The notes under the pieces: generated by a model
The model's database searches: none
The model's input: the letters and a program-made list of their open reading frames with translations, nothing else
What the model was told of the DNA's origin: nothing
Shown here: piece by piece, positions 1-6,925 of the stretch
Layout of the letters: each line of letters opens with the position of its first letter
Numbering within the stretch: the stretch's first letter is position 1
Translations under genes and position numbers: made by a program
DNA from: Patescibacteria group bacterium UBA910
GTDB taxonomy: Bacteria; Patescibacteriota; Minisyncoccia; Phycocordibacterales; DATDWN01
Direction of reading: 5' to 3'
NCBI GenBank assembly: GCA_002294445.1
Contig: DBEI01000033.1
Span: forward strand, 1 to 12,588
Length of the DNA stretch: 12,588 nucleotides

Positions 1-43
1 CACGTCCATTTCGCATCGATTCCTGTAACTTGAATTTTCATTA
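1..43. repeat. 43-bp perfect direct repeat, left copy
   Basis: These 43 bases are identical to 501-543 and encode the NENSSYRNRCEMDV region of the two paralogs. Identity includes third codon positions and breaks down abruptly at 44 against 544. Because the tract touches the window edge, it may extend further left. Confidence 0.95.
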
Positions 44-414
44 AAATAACCATTAATTTGCTTTTCCAGTACGGCCATAGTTAACAAAAGTTTTTTGATC
101 TCTCTGTCCTCTTCAGGTGTGATTTTTTCATCATCGAACGACATTAACTTTTTTGTATTGTATATAGCCCTAGATACGGTTTCAGATGCTTCCACCATAG
201 ACGCAGAATCCAATTCCGCACATTCAATCATCTTTAATGCACAAGCTTTAGTCCCGGTTAATATTTCTAGTCGCTTTTTTACTTCAGTAAGTGTGATACA
301 ATCTTCTCTAAACTCGGGCATTATAACTTTTGGATATTTAATTTCTTTGAATTTCTCACAATTCTGTTTTAATGATTCTATGGTTTTAGTGCAAAAATGA
401 ATGTAATCAGCCAT
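1..414 (-). CDS. Unknown protein, tandem paralog copy A (3' end beyond window)
   Basis: I read this frame by translating the minus strand from the ATG at 414-412. It stays open for 138 codons to the left edge, so the C-terminus is missing. It aligns without gaps to the neighbouring copy B (435-914), with about 90 of 138 residues identical by my hand count. The last 11 visible residues, SSYRNRCEMDV, are identical in both. Shared Cys residues lie at 8, 19, 39, 58 and 65. The protein is highly charged and probably helical (Lys/Glu-rich, with a KKRLEIL segment near 48-54), with no signal peptide or membrane segment. I do not recognise the family. The start is preceded by TATATAAAATG, the same context as copy B, and the spacer to copy B is 20 nt. 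By homology about 21 codons should remain outside the window. Confidence 0.9.
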   Translation of the reverse strand, partial: MADYIHFCTKTIESLKQNCEKFKEIKYPKVIMPEFREDCITLTEVKKRLEILTGTKACALKMIECAELDSASMVEASETVSRAIYNTKKLMSFDDEKITPEEDREIKKLLLTMAVLEKQINGYFNENSSYRNRCEMDV

Positions 415-434
415 TTTATATAATATATATATTT
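415..434 (-). promoter_or_regulatory. AT-only spacer, probable core promoter of copy A
   Basis: These 20 nt between the stop of copy B and the ATG of copy A are entirely A and T. On the minus strand they read as a T/A alternation ending in TATATAAAATG. An interrupted palindrome, TATATA-A-TATATA, lies at 417-429. The spacer must hold both the 3' end of copy B and the promoter of copy A. Promoter function is inferred from position and resemblance to the other starts here. Confidence 0.5.
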
Positions 435-914
435 TTATTTATCTTTTTTGTATAGTGAAGAAAAATCTTCATACTCTTTTATCTTTTCATCTAAGATTTC
501 CACGTCCATTTCGCATCGATTCCTGTAACTTGAATTTTCATTATCATAAGACCAAATTTGTTTAAGTAGCGAGGATAAAGTTTTTAAATGTTTCTTTATT
601 TCTTCTTTTTCTTTAGGTGTAATTTTTGCTTCATCATCTGACAATAATTTTTTTGTATCGCCTATAGCCATAGATACAGCATAACCTGCTTCCGTTATAG
701 CGTCCTCGTCCTTATTCGCACACTCAAGCATCTTTAATACACAAGCTTTAGTTCTAATTAATATTTCTAGTCGCTTTTTTACTTCGCTAATTTCGATACA
801 ATCTTCTTCAAATTCGGGCATTACAACTTTTGGATACTTAAAGTTCCTAAATTCCACACATTTCTGTTTTAATGATTCTATAGTTCTGGTGCAAAAAGCA
901 ATATGTTCAGCCAT
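435..914 (-). CDS. Unknown protein, tandem paralog copy B (159 aa)
   Basis: This is a complete small gene of 159 residues and the full-length member of the tandem pair with copy A. It is rich in Lys and Glu and probably mostly alpha-helical. The C-terminal third (about 100-159) carries heavily charged stretches such as KEKEEIKKH and ILDEKIKEYE that could form a coiled coil. Cysteines at 8, 19, 39, 58 and 65 are shared with copy A, but their spacing does not match a zinc-finger pattern I know. There is no membrane segment. Start-to-start distance between copies is exactly 500 bp, so gene plus spacer duplicated as a unit. The start sits in the window's recurrent context ATAAAATG. Function is unknown; small lineage-specific families in tandem are common in giant viruses and are often host-interaction genes, but that is only inference. 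Confidence 0.92.
   Translation of the reverse strand: MAEHIAFCTRTIESLKQKCVEFRNFKYPKVVMPEFEEDCIEISEVKKRLEILIRTKACVLKMLECANKDEDAITEAGYAVSMAIGDTKKLLSDDEAKITPKEKEEIKKHLKTLSSLLKQIWSYDNENSSYRNRCEMDVEILDEKIKEYEDFSSLYKKDK
501..543. repeat. 43-bp perfect direct repeat, right copy
   Basis: This is the partner of the repeat at 1-43, offset by exactly 500 bp. To the left (below 501) the paralog continues into the final coding part, ending at the stop at 437-435. Confidence 0.95.
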
Positions 915-944
915 TTTATATATATTTTTATATATCTATGTTTT
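915..944 (-). promoter_or_regulatory. AT-rich spacer with 7+4+7 inverted repeat, probable promoter of copy B
   Basis: This 30-nt spacer lies downstream of the helicase-like gene and upstream of copy B. It contains an inverted repeat at 918-935 with arms ATATATA and TATATAT around a TTTT loop. The minus strand ends in TATATAAAATG at the copy B start. It could act as a TATA-like promoter, as a 3'-end signal for the helicase gene, or both. Confidence 0.5.
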
Positions 945-3900
945 TTAATTTGCAACTAATCGAGCGTTAGAAACTTTCATTGCAACGTTTCTAGCTATCT
1001 CGGCAATGAGTTTGGTTGCAACAAATTCTCCGTTGGACATTCGCGAAAGCATAAACTTTTCAAAAAGTCCATACGACGAAACATCTCTAGCTTGAGAGAA
1101 CATTCTAGACGTTTCTCGAAGTGCGATAAATAGCAATTCGGTTTCGCTCTTTTCCAACGAAGACCGCCTAGGCCATATCGGTCGAAGAACTTCGTTTGAG
1201 TCTAGGAAATGACTTGTAATGCCACAAGATTCATGCAAATGGTACTGAACTGCTCCGATGAAGAACGACAATATCTGACAATCGCGATTACTGTTACCCT
1301 GATTTAACAGTGTTGGCAGAAGCATGGAAATGAAACGATACCTGGTAATTTCGTCAGCGACGTTGTTCTTACGTTCCTCAATTTCTTGAAATTTTTTGAG
1401 GATCAGAGGGTCGGTAACCAAAATTGACCAGTTGTTTATGGTCAAATTGGCGTACATTTTTGATAGTTTTTTGACCTCTTCGAAGAGTTTATCGTGTTCA
1501 TTTTTGACAGCAGCGTGACATTCTGAGTCTACATTTTCGCACCATTGCTTCATTTTGTCGAAATTGTTTAGCGCAAGATAAATATTCGGAAAAAGTGCGC
1601 TACAGGTGTCGTGAATGCATTCTTCGGTTATTCGTACCATCGACAAATAATCTAGCGGCAAAACTGCGTCGTCGGACATTCCTTCTCTACCTGCTCGACA
1701 AAAGTACTGTTGTTGAGTAGGGACACTTACAGTACAAGCAGCTCGAGGTGTCAAAATCGCACATGTCGCTTTCTCGACATTGATCCCAAAAGCACCTTGC
1801 GATCCAAGAATTACCATTGCAGCACGTCCTGGCTTTTCTTTGACAAACTTGTATATTGTGCGCAATTTGTATTCTGATAAGTTGTTCTCAATGATAACAA
1901 GATCCCATGAAAGCAAATACTGAGCAACCACATCTTCTTCGTAGATATTTGCAGTTGGATCAATGTATGCTCGATTCGTTTTGGGATTGATGCTTGAAGT
2001 CACGTGGAAATCTTCTTGTATCATACTCAATTGTCGTTCAGTGATAGGAACCACACGGGCACTAGTTGTCTCTGATCGATGGTCGGTAGTTGTCGTAGTT
2101 TGACCACTGCTTTGCTGTCTCAGCGATGCATCAATTCTAGCTTGATTCGCTGCCGAATCTGACATGTATTTTTTACCAGCAGTAGTCATGATGTGACGAG
2201 CATGCTCTTCTGTTTCACGAACACTTTTGTTCAAGATTTTCGCAATTATACGCAAGGCATAATCTTTGGGATGGGTATCAAGAATCAGCGTAACATTGCG
2301 ATCATGAATACCAAGTGATTCTCGAAGGCATTGAACTGCGTATCCGATGGTTGTCCATGGAGTTTTTGGAACTTTTTCGCCACCTTCTTCAAGCTGTTTC
2401 ACTTGTTTGATAACACTGTCAGAAAACAGATAAGAATCGGAATTTGCGTGGTAAATTCTGACAATTTCAGCGGCGATTTTCTTTTTGTCTGGACCTTGGA
2501 TGGCTGGAAGTTCTTTCAATAGTTCTTCTAGTCGGACAACTTTCACGGCTTCTGGACAAACCTTGCGATCCCAGCGATTCTTGATCCCAAAAGCTTCGAG
2601 AAAGGCAGGTGGTGCTGGGTAAGTTTCAACTCCATAGGATTCCGAATAACGCGGAAAATGAGATCTAGGCCATGGTGCCAACGGAGGTATAGGAATCTTC
2701 AATATAGGCTCTATACTACCGATCATATCCTTGCATAATAGCCGGAGATTTGGTGCGCTTCCAGCGTATTTGAATGCGTATAGATATAACAAGTACAGTA
2801 ACCCAACTGCGTAATTTGCCACCGAATCACCATCAAATATCCCAATATCATAATGGAGATACTCCCGCATTTCCGAAAGTCGTCCATGTAATTCAGGACT
2901 TGTTGACAGTACGTCCAAAATCTTAGCTCTCAATTGCAATGCGGCATGATGTCCAACCATGCGTCGAAAGAGTGGTTTTTGAAGACCAATGAACAGATCT
3001 CCTGTCAAATCTGCTGGACAAGTATGCCAAAGATTGATATTCTCACCTCGAGCACTGATTGCTTGACTTGCTACATAGATACTGCCACCAAATTCTACAC
3101 GCATAGTGACTTGGCGTCTGCAGCAACTGAGGGTGTTTCGAATAACAGCTCCCGGAACAAGTGTGGCACCGACTAATGTTAGACTTGTTGTGGCATTGGT
3201 AAGTAGCAAGAGTGATGGTGCATACTTTTGAAATTCGGTTGCAATTTTAACTTCTTCGCCGTTTGTTTCGGCCAATGCTTCTGTTGCTTCAAGGTTTCCA
3301 ATTTTTGCACCAAACTCGTCAATGAAAACAAAAGCATTTTTGTTGCCGCAGTGCATTTCATAAACACCACTTCCTTTGCGACCAAGAACGTAATAAACTA
3401 GCGTGGTACTTCCCATGATAAATATGTCACGATCGTGACACTGAAAGCAGGGATCTTCTTCGACCATTCGCTTGCCACGTTGAACACTGATCTTGAAATT
3501 TGAGACGATTGTCAGTTTACCACATTCGTTTTCTGTGGCCAAACTAACTTTGCATTTGGCAGGTCCAAGTAGTTTCATGGCTTCGAAGAGTTCTGACCGA
3601 ACAAGTGGGTGATCACAAACGTATACAAGCTCCAAACCAGTATTCACCGCAGCAGGATACATGTTTTTGAAGACTCGGATCAAGCATCCTGCCATTTTGG
3701 CAGTAGTCGTTTTACCATATCCTGCAATGGTTTGCAAAGTGTCCAAATCGACTTTGCCAACGTTCTGGTGAACCGAGACTTGTTCGCTTTTTGACAATCT
3801 GTCAATCAGATACGTAAGGAAAACGATATCCGGCGTAACAACATCAGATACCATCATTGGTGACATGGCAGAAGGAGGTCGGAAAATAGGTGGACGAACT

Positions 3901-5879
3901 GCGCTTGGAGATGGTTCTGAAAGTGTATCAAAGAAAGGAGTTCCACCATCGGAATCTGGCCGAGGTTCAGTAAAACTTCGCTCAAGTAGAAGTGCGTTTG
4001 GATCCAATACTAGTTCGCCTTCGATACTGTCCATTTGTGGAGGTGCACATAGTACTTCTTCCAAATTACCTTGTGACAGAACAGTCTGAATGTTCTTGAA
4101 TTCTGGACGGACTGATCCTGTTTGATATCTTGTGAATTTGCGTGCACGCAATACTGCAATAGCACAGATGGCATTCAGGTTGTTGAAATTCACGGCATTT
4201 TCAAGTGTCGCTTGTTGGTAACTGGTAGAATGTGCACAAGCATACTTGAATATCAAACTTTTCACATTTATACCAACTGGTTCACCCATTCGATCAGCAA
4301 GATTCGAAACATAGCTGATCACAGAATCAGTCAGTTGTGTGTAATTTCCTGGAACAGCGAGCTCTTCCCAAAGAATTTCTCGATCAACCACTATTGTTGG
4401 ATCGTAGTTTGACATGCTGTAATCCGTTTCGTCTTCTGGTGTATCTGGAACTACACCTCGATAACTTTCGTACAGCGCCAAAGCTCGGGTGAGAAATCTG
4501 TCCAAGTAATCTACCTGAAAAGGGTGAGGCGTAATTAACTTTTTTGGCGCAATTGCACCAAAGGCGTCGTTACCTGACAGAATAGAAGTATTTTGAGCAA
4601 AAACGCGCATTGGATCATACTTTCCGGCATTTGCAATATAAAATCTTTGAAGAGCGCCATAGATCCGAGATTTCGACAGATCGAGCGAGGCATAGAAAGA
4701 AACGCGTGTCAACCAATTCAAGTAAAAAGGATTAACAGCGACGCCATTTCCTTTCCAGGTCGTTGGAACAAATACTGACGCCTTGATTATCGGAATTTCG
4801 CCACAACATGAAACCGATAGCAATGTTTTTGGATCAATATCAGATCTACCAATACTTCCCAGAACTTCTTTCAAAGTTGGAAGTTCTGGCGGCACATCAA
4901 ATTGACAAGCGTGGTTCTTCAATGTGTGATCTTTTTTGTCAGGATAGTTTTCCTGACAAATCACACACCTGTCGCCTGTTTTGAACAAGCTGGTAGCGAG
5001 GTTTGTAATGATGGTATCGCGCCACACCTTGATCTTTTCTTGGTCAACGTCTACATAACTAGACAAATGCAAGCCATATTCGCTAAGTTTTGCAAATAAT
5101 GCATTTGCACTTCCTTCACCAAGTATCTTAGTCGCTGATTTCAAGAGCGAAAAATTGACGGCGTTTTCGTAGTTCTCAGCTTCGGTAATGGATTTCAGTA
5201 CAGATCGAGAATATGCCAAGATTTCTTGTTTGGAACGATCGTCGTACGCCAATGAACCCAAAAGTAACTGGACACATATCTCAGCACTGACAGTTATTTC
5301 AGGCTCTTTCCGATCGAAAATGGTTTCGAGCGATGTTCCGATGACTTTTGCAATTCTTTTACCTGGAGATGCTTTTGCTTTGGAAATTGTCGAACTGCAG
5401 CGTGAAAAGTTCGAAGCCAGATCGTGCCTCAGAGACGTTAGCTTTTGAACAGTCAACACATTTGTACCGACTGAAAAGTAGTGCATAGCATAGTGAGTGT
5501 ACTTGACCGTTAGAAACAAATCCTTGCCTTCGAAAAACTCATCTAGCTGTGGTACCGTAACCGACAACTTTTTTCTATGCAAAATCTCATCAAAAACAAA
5601 ACACTGGCCAGAACTAGTGATAGAGACGATACCCTGACCGATGTTGACGGTTTTTGGAACAAAATGAAACTGATTTTCTTCGATGAGCAATCTAGTGAAA
5701 TTTTCACTCTCGGGATCGTAGTTTCCTTTCACAAGATTATAAATCAGCATCAATCTGTAAAATTCAGATCCTACGACTGAATTGCACCCACCACCTGTCC
5801 CAAATTGGACGACGTGTCTACCGGCCGAATCCTTTTCGATTCCGAGATTGCAAAGAGAACGATCGACATTGTTTGACAT
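945..5879 (-). CDS. Giant SF2-type helicase/NTPase-like protein (1644 aa)
   Basis: The centre carries motifs expected of a superfamily 2 helicase: Walker A AGYGKTT at 719-725 after a hydrophobic strand; Walker B VFIDEFG at 851-857 (DE plus FG, not DEAD or DEAH); a motif III candidate VGATLVPG at 903-910; a motif V candidate GSQGAFGINVEKA at 1359-1371; and motif VI QQYFCRAGREG at 1390-1400, whose two arginines (1395, 1398) fit arginine fingers. A second RecA-like lobe probably begins near 1196 (VTLILDTHP). The two lobes are separated by roughly 280 residues, far more than usual. Residues 1-700 match nothing I know, except a possible zinc site C305-x2-C308-x9-H318-x4-H323-x-C325. A Pro/Ser-rich linker (about 635-675) and a Thr/Gln/Ser-rich linker (about 1254-1275) look disordered. 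The start at 5879 has the context TTATAAAATG. NTP-driven nucleic-acid translocation is the likely activity. Whether it serves replication, transcription or packaging is unknown. The gene is notably richer in G+C than its neighbours. Confidence 0.75.
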   Translation of the reverse strand: MSNNVDRSLCNLGIEKDSAGRHVVQFGTGGGCNSVVGSEFYRLMLIYNLVKGNYDPESENFTRLLIEENQFHFVPKTVNIGQGIVSITSSGQCFVFDEILHRKKLSVTVPQLDEFFEGKDLFLTVKYTHYAMHYFSVGTNVLTVQKLTSLRHDLASNFSRCSSTISKAKASPGKRIAKVIGTSLETIFDRKEPEITVSAEICVQLLLGSLAYDDRSKQEILAYSRSVLKSITEAENYENAVNFSLLKSATKILGEGSANALFAKLSEYGLHLSSYVDVDQEKIKVWRDTIITNLATSLFKTGDRCVICQENYPDKKDHTLKNHACQFDVPPELPTLKEVLGSIGRSDIDPKTLLSVSCCGEIPIIKASVFVPTTWKGNGVAVNPFYLNWLTRVSFYASLDLSKSRIYGALQRFYIANAGKYDPMRVFAQNTSILSGNDAFGAIAPKKLITPHPFQVDYLDRFLTRALALYESYRGVVPDTPEDETDYSMSNYDPTIVVDREILWEELAVPGNYTQLTDSVISYVSNLADRMGEPVGINVKSLIFKYACAHSTSYQQATLENAVNFNNLNAICAIAVLRARKFTRYQTGSVRPEFKNIQTVLSQGNLEEVLCAPPQMDSIEGELVLDPNALLLERSFTEPRPDSDGGTPFFDTLSEPSPSAVRPPIFRPPSAMSPMMVSDVVTPDIVFLTYLIDRLSKSEQVSVHQNVGKVDLDTLQTIAGYGKTTTAKMAGCLIRVFKNMYPAAVNTGLELVYVCDHPLVRSELFEAMKLLGPAKCKVSLATENECGKLTIVSNFKISVQRGKRMVEEDPCFQCHDRDIFIMGSTTLVYYVLGRKGSGVYEMHCGNKNAFVFIDEFGAKIGNLEATEALAETNGEEVKIATEFQKYAPSLLLLTNATTSLTLVGATLVPGAVIRNTLSCCRRQVTMRVEFGGSIYVASQAISARGENINLWHTCPADLTGDLFIGLQKPLFRRMVGHHAALQLRAKILDVLSTSPELHGRLSEMREYLHYDIGIFDGDSVANYAVGLLYLLYLYAFKYAGSAPNLRLLCKDMIGSIEPILKIPIPPLAPWPRSHFPRYSESYGVETYPAPPAFLEAFGIKNRWDRKVCPEAVKVVRLEELLKELPAIQGPDKKKIAAEIVRIYHANSDSYLFSDSVIKQVKQLEEGGEKVPKTPWTTIGYAVQCLRESLGIHDRNVTLILDTHPKDYALRIIAKILNKSVRETEEHARHIMTTAGKKYMSDSAANQARIDASLRQQSSGQTTTTTDHRSETTSARVVPITERQLSMIQEDFHVTSSINPKTNRAYIDPTANIYEEDVVAQYLLSWDLVIIENNLSEYKLRTIYKFVKEKPGRAAMVILGSQGAFGINVEKATCAILTPRAACTVSVPTQQQYFCRAGREGMSDDAVLPLDYLSMVRITEECIHDTCSALFPNIYLALNNFDKMKQWCENVDSECHAAVKNEHDKLFEEVKKLSKMYANLTINNWSILVTDPLILKKFQEIEERKNNVADEITRYRFISMLLPTLLNQGNSNRDCQILSFFIGAVQYHLHESCGITSHFLDSNEVLRPIWPRRSSLEKSETELLFIALRETSRMFSQARDVSSYGLFEKFMLSRMSNGEFVATKLIAEIARNVAMKVSNARLVAN

Positions 5880-5941
5880 TTTATAATTTCAAAAAATTAT
5901 TATATTTTAATTATTGAGAAAATATTTATAAAGATCATAAA
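5880..5941. promoter_or_regulatory. Divergent promoter region, helicase gene / 5942 gene
   Basis: This 62-nt AT-rich spacer separates two divergent starts. Next to the helicase start lies an inverted repeat at 5883-5900: ATAATTT, loop CAAA, AAATTAT. On the plus side, AAATATTT at 5920-5927 is followed by TATAAAG and then CATAAAATG at the 5942 start. Both genes end up with ATAAAATG at the start codon. Promoter activity is inferred from the head-to-head arrangement. Confidence 0.6.
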
Positions 5942-6493
5942 ATGAACCCATATTATTTTGGTCCCAAACAAGCCGATGGTACCGTTTCTCCATACTGGCC
6001 AGAAATTAATACCTGGAATCTTCACGATATTAGTCAGAGAATGATACAACCTTTGATGATTAAATTAAAGACGTTCAGTGAAAGCAGTTTATTAAGAGGT
6101 ATACCACTCAATCTTCATTGTGCATGTAAAGGTAAATATTGCCTAGTTCCTGTTTTAACGCAATTATGTATTAATATGTCAATTCCTCGCATTTCAAATA
6201 ATTTTTTTCCGGATTTATCCAAAGTAATTTTAACACCATTGTTGTTGTTTATACCTTTATTTAATGTAACAGAAAAAGATAGATTTATTGCTAAACTTGG
6301 TTATGACTTGTTAACTTATATTCACGCGGTAATTATTTATAAATATGGAAATGTCGAAGAAGTTTCCAAAGATATCAAAAAACGATGGGAAATTGATGAT
6401 ATTAAAACTTTATGTTATGCAATTACTTTACCAGATTCGCCGAAATGGGACGAATTAATTCACGAAGCTGAAAATCTTCAAATAGAAAAATAA
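5942..6493 (+). CDS. Unknown protein (183 aa)
   Basis: This complete AT-rich gene opens with an aromatic N-terminus (MNPYYFGPKQ). Cysteines cluster at 60, 62, 67 and 76 (CACKGKYC then LC), which could bind metal or form disulfides. A hydrophobic run at about 95-108 (VILTPLLLFIPLF) and a second at about 121-133 (YDLLTYIHAVIIY) could be buried helices; the first could be a short membrane segment, but neither is a convincing transmembrane helix. I do not recognise the family. The start has the context CATAAAATG and is divergent from the helicase gene. It is followed after only 2 nt by the next gene, so the two are probably expressed together or with overlapping signals. Confidence 0.88.
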   Translation: MNPYYFGPKQADGTVSPYWPEINTWNLHDISQRMIQPLMIKLKTFSESSLLRGIPLNLHCACKGKYCLVPVLTQLCINMSIPRISNNFFPDLSKVILTPLLLFIPLFNVTEKDRFIAKLGYDLLTYIHAVIIYKYGNVEEVSKDIKKRWEIDDIKTLCYAITLPDSPKWDELIHEAENLQIEK

Positions 6494-6495
6494 AA

Positions 6496-6906
6496 ATGTG
6501 TTGCATAGGTATCCCAGAAGAGACGTTCTGTGTAGTTATCGCAGATAAAGATAAAAATTTTATTTTATCATCTAAAGACAATATATTTAGATTGGCTTTT
6601 GCTGAGAGTCCAGAAACATCAATGGAAGAGTCATTTGGTTACATAACAGGGGGATTTGAATCTATACAATCTCGAAAAATAGAAGGCGTGCGAGTATTAA
6701 TAGCCTATGTAGAGAACTTAGCTGCTTTGGTATCTCTATATAATTCGAATTTTGCCAATACTGCACTTAGAAGTGGTCAAAAACAAAATAAATTTTGTAA
6801 AATATTTCGTAAAAATCAAATACCGAATGGACCTTCGCCTATCGACGATCATGAAGTTGACAATGTATATCCTAGGACAGCAATGATTATTAGATTGATA
6901 TTTTAA
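6496..6906 (+). CDS. Unknown small protein (136 aa)
   Basis: This complete AT-rich gene starts 2 nt after the stop of the preceding gene, with the A-rich context TAAAAATG in which the upstream stop is embedded. The protein begins MCCIGIPEETFCVVIAD and seems to be a small mixed alpha/beta protein: hydrophobic strand-like segments near 10-16, 65-71 and 129-136, with a basic patch (about 92-106). There is no signal peptide and no motif I can name. It is in a different frame from the 5942 gene and both have normal starts and stops, so I read them as two genes rather than one broken gene. It converges on the kinase gene, with 19 nt between the stops. Confidence 0.85.
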   Translation: MCCIGIPEETFCVVIADKDKNFILSSKDNIFRLAFAESPETSMEESFGYITGGFESIQSRKIEGVRVLIAYVENLAALVSLYNSNFANTALRSGQKQNKFCKIFRKNQIPNGPSPIDDHEVDNVYPRTAMIIRLIF

Positions 6907-6907
6907 A

Positions 6908-6922
6908 CAAATCTTAGATTTG
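6908..6922. terminator. 15-nt palindrome between convergent gene ends
   Basis: CAAATCTTAGATTTG is a perfect inverted repeat with 7-bp arms around one base; in RNA it would fold as a 6-bp stem with a TTA loop. It fills nearly the whole 19-nt gap between the stop of the 6496 gene and the stop of the kinase on the other strand. Because the site is symmetric, it could define the 3' ends of both transcripts. Palindromic 3'-end signals are established for Mimivirus transcripts; the same role here is inference. It is not a bacterial-type terminator, since no T-run follows. Confidence 0.5.
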
Positions 6923-6925
6923 CGA

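Larger units (their letters stand above)
1..914 (-). repeat. Tandem duplication, 500-bp unit (copies A and B)
   Basis: Positions 1-434 and 501-934 align at a constant 500-bp offset with no indel visible through the coding part. The unit includes the gene and its AT-rich upstream spacer (415-434 against 915-934). The most similar tract is perfect over 43 bp (1-43 = 501-543). Another conserved stretch, around 261-285 and 761-785, encodes the EVKKRLEIL segment. Further copies may lie to the left of the window. Confidence 0.9.

Noticed and set aside
95..400. Plus-strand open frame of about 100 codons
   Set aside because: It lies antisense to copy A, which is supported by a full-length paralog; the plus-strand frame is a shadow.
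2331..5780. Many open frames of 60-96 codons on the plus strand, and one of 68 codons on the minus strand at 3179-3385
   Set aside because: All sit inside the helicase-like gene in other frames, have no recognisable motif and lack the start context of the real genes.
5920..5927. AAATATTT as a Marseillevirus-type promoter motif
   Set aside because: I saw it clearly in only one spacer of this AT-rich window, so it does not support that family.
5942..6906. One gene split by a frameshift
   Set aside because: The first frame ends in a normal TAA and the second begins 2 nt later with its own A-rich start context; no shared domain crosses the boundary.
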